Assembly (NCBI RefSeq): GCF_014529535.1 | Contig: NW_023504022.1 | Coordinates: 10,231,028-10,295,027, forward strand | Direction of reading: 5' to 3' | Length of the DNA: 64,000 bases | Source of the DNA: Bradysia coprophila | Taxonomy: Eukaryota; Arthropoda; Insecta; Diptera; Sciaridae | In this document: in pieces, positions 57,441 through 64,000 of the stretch | Layout: every line of letters starts with the position of its first letter | Position numbering within the stretch: the stretch's first letter is position 1 | The notes under the pieces: model-generated | Database searches by the model: none | Told to the model about the DNA's origin: nothing | The model's input: the letters and a program-made list of their open reading frames with translations, nothing else | Program-made: the position numbers and the translations under genes

Positions 57441-59443
57441 CTACTCTACGGTTTAGAAGTTTTTAGAATTTTTTAGAAGTTTTAAGAATAGTAAGCCCAC
57501 TCGGGGTTCATAGTGTGAAAAATCAACCTGTTTTCATTTAGGAATTGAAAACGCAAGATGAGTTTTGACGAATCTTTTGTCAGTTTCTATTTCTCTTCAA
57601 CAATTTTCACGTCACAGAGTTCTCACCTTGTCCCTGAGAACATTTTAATTTACTATGTAAAGGAAAGCTTGGACGAGATTCTAGGTTAAATACTATTGCT
57701 TTCAACACACATCTGAATCGTAGTCTGGTCGAGCACATGCGTTTTACCCCTTAATTTACACAAATACGTTACAAACATGTAAATTACATTGTTTCACTCT
57801 CTACAGTTAAAATTTCAACGTTGAAGCCTTTTAAATATTCTTTAACCGTAACCAGTTCAACGGACAAAAATAGAACATTAGTTAAATGTACTGTTCAAGG
57901 TAAACCATTCCCGCATTAGACCTTACTTTATATAGAAAAAAAAATCTTCATCACCAACGTATTCCATACCTATTGTGTGGTTATTTAAACTCTACCCAAA
58001 AATCGTTGAAATTCCGGTATACCTCCTGGTCCTATTATGATTATACCAAAAAAAAATGTGTCTAACATCGTCCCCGTCATACATATACAAACCATTCAGG
58101 ACATATGGGCAAATGAGGAGAAAAAAGTTTTTATTTTATTTTTTACGAATGTTCCTCGCTTCGTGTTGATACATAAAAAAAAAGAATTTGAATCCTAGAC
58201 AGCAGACAATCTTGTGCAACCAAATTTATATTTATTTTATAATATCTGCTCTCCGTTGTTGTTGTCTTCTTTTGTATACCATCATCGTCGACTTTTTGTA
58301 CGTACGTTTTCGTTGATTTTCTTTGTATTTTTTTCTTCTCTCGATCGCATGCTCTGCATAAACTTTTTATCCAAAAAGGTTGAAGTCGTACACAGCACAG
58401 TGTACTATCGAACATTTACAAATAAAACAAAAAAAAACCTTTACCGAGTGGGAACACATGTATCCAAGTGTCTAGTTTATATATATATTTATATTCCGTT
58501 GTTAGCGCACACATCCTCATCCAGTTCGACGTGAAAACAGTGCCACTCACTCATATAGATTTTTTTAGATGGGAAAAAGGTACAGCAACATTATAATGCT
58601 TTTTAGAATTGGGACGTTTTGCATTCACATCGTGAACGGAAGAGAGTAGAAACAAAAATGTTCTTTTTTAGTTTTACCAGCTTTTCAGATTTAACACGGA
58701 AAAAAAGGTAATGTGGAAGTTTCAGTGGTCTGCGCTACAGCATATAGAAAATATAAATTAGTTTCTGTTGTGTATATATGGAAAGCAATAGACAGGCAAA
58801 TGAGGGCAATGCCCCAAACGTTATACTCACATATTGATACAATGTTCTTGATGATAAAAGTGAGTTGCGCTGCATGTGTGTATAGTTTCGAATAAAAATG
58901 TGGTGGTGATTTTGATACATAATATCACTGGATATTAGTGGTAATAGTTGTCGTCGCACACCTTTGCATTCAATTTGGAAGCTCTCGCACACCTTTGCAT
59001 TCATTGAAAGCTCCCGATAATAGTGAAAACAAACCAACTTTCAGGGTTGAAATAGCTAAAATAGAAATTATGACGTTACGGGAAACCATTCAGACGGATA
59101 TTCCCTTCATTATCATGAGACGGTTTACGCTTTGCTATTTATTAAGTTAACAGAATGTTGTTTGGGTGAACATTTTTTTTGGAGGATAGCGCATGAGTTT
59201 AACGTCACAATTTGATGGTTGGTTCTTCCGCTGTGACGTATTTTTCGGAGAATTTAATGAAGAAAAAAATTGTGGATGATGTCTTTGTTCGGAAGTTTTT
59301 ATTTTGCCAAGTGTGGCGTTTACAGATCGAGCCGAGGGCGAAATGAAAGGTTCCAAACAATTACGTAAGTTATTTTACCTCCTATAGGCTGAAGAAAAAT
59401 TCACTTTCGCCGCCATTAAAGGTAAAATAAACTACAAAATTTT

Positions 59444-59499
59444 GCGGAAAATCGTTGTTTTGACTCGTGTCCAAACTCTTCAAAACAACGATTTTCCGC
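59444..59499. repeat. Hairpin with 20-bp perfect stem
   Basis: GCGGAAAATCGTTGTTTTGA (59444-59463) is inverted at 59480-59499 with a 16-nt loop. Confidence 0.85.
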
Positions 59500-59657
59500 A
59501 CAAGTATGTAATCTACGATTATTCACTAAGCCACTAGAAATAAGTTTTAACGCTCATTGTAATGAAGTAATGACTCATTTCCCGAGGGATTGAGTAATAG
59601 TACATTACAAGTGAGGTTCCAAATTTTTATTTTGACGTTATGGCTCGACCCGAAGGG

Positions 59658-59720
59658 GTGCTTCTGGTCGGTAAATGCGAAAAATGTATTCAAAAAATTG
59701 CATTTACCGACCAGAAGCAC
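59658..59720. repeat. Hairpin with 21-bp perfect stem
   Basis: GTGCTTCTGGTCGGTAAATG plus one more base (59658-59678) is inverted at 59700-59720, with a 21-nt loop. The open frame over it (59640-59891) is probably incidental. Confidence 0.85.
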
Positions 59721-61937
59721 GTTAAAAGGACATGCTCCTGCCCCGAAAACCGTTCACCTCAACAAGAAAGCATTTTTTCGGTACCCTCAGCATGTGAAAT
59801 ATTAAAACATAACTTGGACTCGACTTCGCCTCCGACCAATAATCTTCACATGAATACTCGACTTTTCAACTTTTCCGTCCTTGTAGCGTGAATATCGATT
59901 CGCGATTACTCCTTCACAACCTTATAGACGGATGATGAATTCAACCTCAATGCCTGAGTAGACATAAAGTTCCATCAGTTGTGAAAATTTTGATAATAAT
60001 TCATTTCGAACACACACACCAAAATGAGCCGTTTCATCGTATGGGTCAAATTGCTGTGATTTAAAACTGATAAGAGAACTCTCCGTTTCAATTGTAACTT
60101 TCACATTTTATTTTCCCTCTCATTCGCACCGTTCATAATTACAGTCATTTATAATTTGACCCCCAATACGTCAGTGCATCGTAACTAGCAAATAAACAAG
60201 AAAAAAATAACAAACTAACAAAGTTACACGTTTCGAATCATTTTTCACCTACCACCCTAAATTTGAACGGAAAACCAAATGAAATTTATCCTCTTTTTTT
60301 CGTCGGTCCCATTTCCAGCGTATTCAGTCAGTTCAATTTTCTTTTGTATACTTTGCAAAATCATACTTGCGTTACATAAGTATGTGTTTGCTGGTATGGA
60401 TAACGAAAATAATGTAGCACAAATTCTCTTATTTACTGAACGTAGAACGAAGAAGAAAAAAACAGTAGCTACGGCAAGGATATATCAAAGAGAACGAGGA
60501 TATGTTCTATATAAATTTTCCGTCTCGTGATAGCCATATACTACTCGCATTACCGGTCGATGTGCCGTATACATGTACTTATATGGTATAAAATAGATTG
60601 TGTTTGTTGTAATACAGCAGCCAGCGACAACAACAACAACAGCCATATAATGTTCCGAAAAAGGGGGTTGGTGAGAACGTCGGTGGAAGAGTTTGAGATG
60701 AGACACGCTGTGGTACAGTTCAGCGCCCTCGCTGTTATTTTCACAGCAGCAACGGTGCTACGTAAAATATTCAGGACGATTGATTTTTCGGTTGCTTCTG
60801 TGTTTTTGAAAGCGAGGGTGAGTTTAGCGCTGTAATGGTTGATTTGGGTGGCTTTTTACATGCCATATTGTGAGTTGGTATTATGTATAGCATGAACGTG
60901 TTTTCATGGTATTGTAGACGAATGCTTTGCTAGTCTTCTCATCAGAGAGCGGACCATTATTTGAATCAGACTTTTGTATTATTGAACGTTCCGTTTGATT
61001 TACTGCTGATCTGATTACATTAGACATTTAATTTGTATTACTGGCTGTGTAACCTTTTAAGATTTATTTATTCGACGAACGTGAACATAGAATACTGTTC
61101 CATGAACTAGATACTAAATACTATACTGTAACGTGTAGGTGCTCGTCGTGAGCATGCAATTGATTCTCTTAGAATAATTCAATTCACACTGAAACTATTC
61201 AATTGACCCTCTAGCAACGTCATTTCGATTCATTCAAGAACTTATTAAAATGTTTGTTCCGTAAAGTCACGTTGTTTCATGCATATTTTCTTGTATATGT
61301 GTATCTCTCACACTGTGTGTGCAGTTTCATTGAAAATTGCATTTGCAAAGTCCGTGACACATTTACAAATGGCAATTTCACATTAGCTGTAAACATCTAA
61401 TGTGTCACGAGACACACAAAGACGATAAGAACTAATATGTATCCCATGAACTATTTGGATTAGTTTGAAGATACATTTTCTCAAGATCATTGTTTCGAAA
61501 TCATTTTGTTTTAACTTTAACGTTTACTTCAATCAGATACATTCAACAGAGTTATGACCAACTAAAGAAGGTCCTCGTACAATTAGGTTAGAGCATCCAG
61601 ACAAAAGTTATTTTTAATCGACGCAAAGCATGATTCCAAGCATAAAATTGTTCTTGGGTATGCCTCCAAAACGGACCGATTTTTTTATAGGTTAGTCAAA
61701 GTTAGGAACGTACAGCCGCCCATCAAAAAATTACGAAGTGGCAGACTCATATCTTCGATTTTACACTGTTGTAAGACATTGTATTGATCAAAAATGTGGC
61801 CAAACATATATTTCGAGCCACCGGGCAACTCAAAAAAATTTCTTCCTATCGCATCTCGCATCTACAAACGGCTTCAGTCAAGTTTTGAGCAGATGACAAC
61901 TTTTACGAATTTTATTTTAAAAAAATCTACGAATTTT

Positions 61938-62127
61938 AGGCGATCATTCATATATTACGTCAACTTTTCAGTGTTGTCATCAAAATTAAATCTTCAATAA
62001 CTCGAGACATACACATTTTACTGGGTGGTAAGAACATAGTTTTGCAGAGCGCGTATTTCTCGAGTTATTTAAAATTTAGTTTTTATGATAACACTGAAGA
62101 AACGTTACGTAATTTATGAATGATCCC
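61938..62127. mobile_element. Palindromic element with GATCATTCATAWATTACG ends
   Basis: GATCATTCATATATTACGT on the left and ACGTAATTTATGAATGATC on the right are inverted. TCAGTGTTGTCATC pairs with GATAACACTGA, and AATAACTCGAG with CTCGAGTTATT. The element is about 190 bp with no coding capacity. Confidence 0.75.
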
Positions 62128-63729
62128 TATACGACAGTAGATAATCCCAAATAATCCAAAATATTAATCATTCAAAGCAATTTCTATTTACGATCGATGG
62201 CAACCCGGAAGAGGTGCAGGTATTGTTAGTGAAAAGTTAGCGTCTTTTTTCGCTAACGGAATATTAATAAAAACGTTTTGCATATTGATTGTGTGTGCAA
62301 CACGTTGTGCACACGATGGAAGTGTAAGGTGTGCGCTTTCATTAAAAATGTTCACGTTATTCCGGTTTCTATTCCTGGTCCAGAGAAACGACTTAAATAC
62401 ATTTCTAAGTTTCATTTCTTGTTTTGCCAATTTTATTGCAGTATACCATCAACCCTCTTGGACTTCGTACTTCACAAATCAGTTGTTGCACGTGGTTCAA
62501 TAAATGTTAGTCCGCATAATATATACGTCCGCCATTCATCCATTATTTAATAAAAATGCTATTTCCCTACATTTATATGCATTGTACTATACGCATAATA
62601 TTTATTATATCATCCACACCATATCTGAAACATTATTTTGATTTACAGTGAAGTTTATATAAATATTGCATACATGCAGCGTAGCTCGTGCTGCCTTCTT
62701 TAACAACCATTTTTTTGCTTCAATTTCTTTATGTGTATTTTCGATAGTGCACGATGCTTTTTCATGCCTCTGTCGACTGCAACAGACAAATAATGTAGGC
62801 GAAAAAAACCGAGCTAAATTGTTTGATGTAAATTTCGACATTTGATAAGACTTAGAACGACTCCACTAGACATATAGGCATGAATGTATATTCTGAAATG
62901 ATTTTCGTTCAAGACTGATGTTCAATTGTGCTTGTTGTTCGTTTTTTTCTTTACAAAAACACAGCCATTTTATGTTATGTGATATTTTTCATATTTGGTT
63001 TTCGGTGTGGAAAGGGGGAAGAAGAGAGGTTTATTTCAGAATCAGAATTATTTTTTGTGCAGGAACCGTGTGTAAAAATAAATGCGGTTTCTGTGATTTT
63101 GTTGTATATTTAACCAACATGAGATATTTTATAGAAAGAAATTTTTTTTTTTTGAATTCTCCATTCGGGCACCGCAATTTTGATATATTCAATAAACGAT
63201 TTTTTGTAGATTAATAGAAGTCTGTCGAAGACAAGATTTAGAAGGGATTCACCTTGATAGAAAACTAAAACCGACGTTGTTTGTGTTGTTGCTTTAACGA
63301 CTACTAATTTTCCACTAACAATTCTAAAATTTCTGAAAGCTCACCAGACTTTATATGTAATAGTCCAGTTTTCGTGTGAATTTTGTTTATCCGAGGCGAA
63401 GCCGAGGTCGATAAACACTCGATAACATGACACTTTAATTTTATCCCGAGTTTTGTGATGGATTTTACATGTTTAGGCGGTCGAAAGTACATGAAATTTG
63501 ATGAAAATTACGATTTTCAACAACCAAGCATGTAAAATTTCCTTACATGCTACATGCGTCGAAAACCGTACCTTTCATGTTTTAAGCACTACTCTCGACC
63601 ATGCATTAAAAATGAAAACTCTTGTTAATGGTGTTTACTGACGTCACACGAACGCTCCATTTTTTATGGTTGCGGGTCGAAAATCGGACATTTCCTCGAA
63701 TTTAATGATTTGTCGACTTTTCAACACTG

Positions 63730-63801
63730 TTAAGGCCAGGTTAAGTTGGTTTCTATCGCGAATGTTTACATGCGATGTAAGGTGGCTTAACCTGGCCTTA
63801 A
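63730..63801. repeat. 72-nt hairpin flanked by TTAA
   Basis: TTAAGGCCAGGTTAAG (63730-63745) is perfectly inverted at 63786-63801. The stem continues with G:U pairs to a 12-nt loop (about 28 of 30 positions can pair as RNA). The outer four bases at both ends are TTAA, the duplication left by piggyBac-type insertion. Confidence 0.7.
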
Positions 63802-64000
63802 GTAAATGACTGTCGTTTCGATTAGGAAAATGAATGAAGTAAAGATTTCTATTATCATTCTTCAATTTTTACTAGACCGATCCCATCATTCGAACTTCAA
63901 CCTTCTGAATCTGAATTCAGATTTTCGAAATTCAACCGACTGTACAATACCGATTGTACAATATTCGTATCGAACGATCCTCTCCTCATCGTGAAACATT

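Larger units (their letters stand above)
49791..64000. other. Non-coding right end of the window
   Basis: I see no supported exon in about 14 kb. Features are a (TG)12 run, a remnant of the 25.6-kb element, palindromic GGCAGGCGCC units (57265-57382), small hairpins (59444, 59658, 63730) and a palindromic element (61938-62127). Short open frames are not conserved in any way I can recognise. Confidence 0.4.

Noticed and set aside
59640-59891. 83-codon frame with CEKC and CSC motifs
   Set aside because: The Cys-containing part is encoded by a perfect hairpin; no exon signals and no family likeness.
1-64000. CRISPR arrays, bacterial operons, phage genes
   Set aside because: Spliced insect-type genes and absence of any prokaryotic gene organisation rule these out; the short repeats lack regular unique spacers.

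Overview
The window is eukaryotic, AT-rich DNA. Short GT-AG introns (about 55-90 bp) sit beside longer ones, and the recognisable proteins match insect families. A dipteran, probably a nematoceran fly, is my best guess. That is inference from protein content and intron style. I cannot name the species.

Six loci can be assigned to known families, plus two small uncharacterised spliced genes. Left third: two small plus-strand genes with Cys motifs (451-4439 and 7051-8754); the 5' part of a minus-strand KIF14/nebbish-type kinesin (10806-12202) whose motor stops before its last helices; and a complete ZIP7/Catsup zinc transporter (14270-15591). Middle: a minus-strand TTC19-type mitochondrial TPR protein (19678-20918); an intron-bearing divergent H2A histone (23347-24288) whose fold resembles macroH2A but has no macro domain; a minus-strand PABIR/FAM122 PP2A-B55 inhibitor homologue (28176-30207); a TM6SF-type EXPERA membrane protein (32430-35678); and the first four coding exons of a UTX/KDM6A-type protein (37235-38275). 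From 38.3 kb to the end I find no convincing coding exon. This is either a very long UTX intron or a gene desert.

The genes have unrelated jobs (transport, chromatin, phosphatase control, mitochondria, lipid handling) and form no pathway. The space between them is full of short non-autonomous elements: palindromic or foldback elements, several MITE families with recognisable termini and target-site duplications, a decayed RTE/CR1-like reverse-transcriptase fragment, a tRNA-like SINE nested in another element, a TTATCTCC-periodic array, and a dispersed repeat family that carries a TATA box plus initiator.

Most worth a second look: the macroH2A-like histone without a macro domain; the two gene models (kinesin and UTX) that break off mid-domain; the promoter-bearing repeat family; the nested MITE whose empty site is preserved elsewhere in the window; and a few miRNA-like hairpins. 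Exon borders were read by eye from splice consensus, phase and protein continuity. No similarity search was run.
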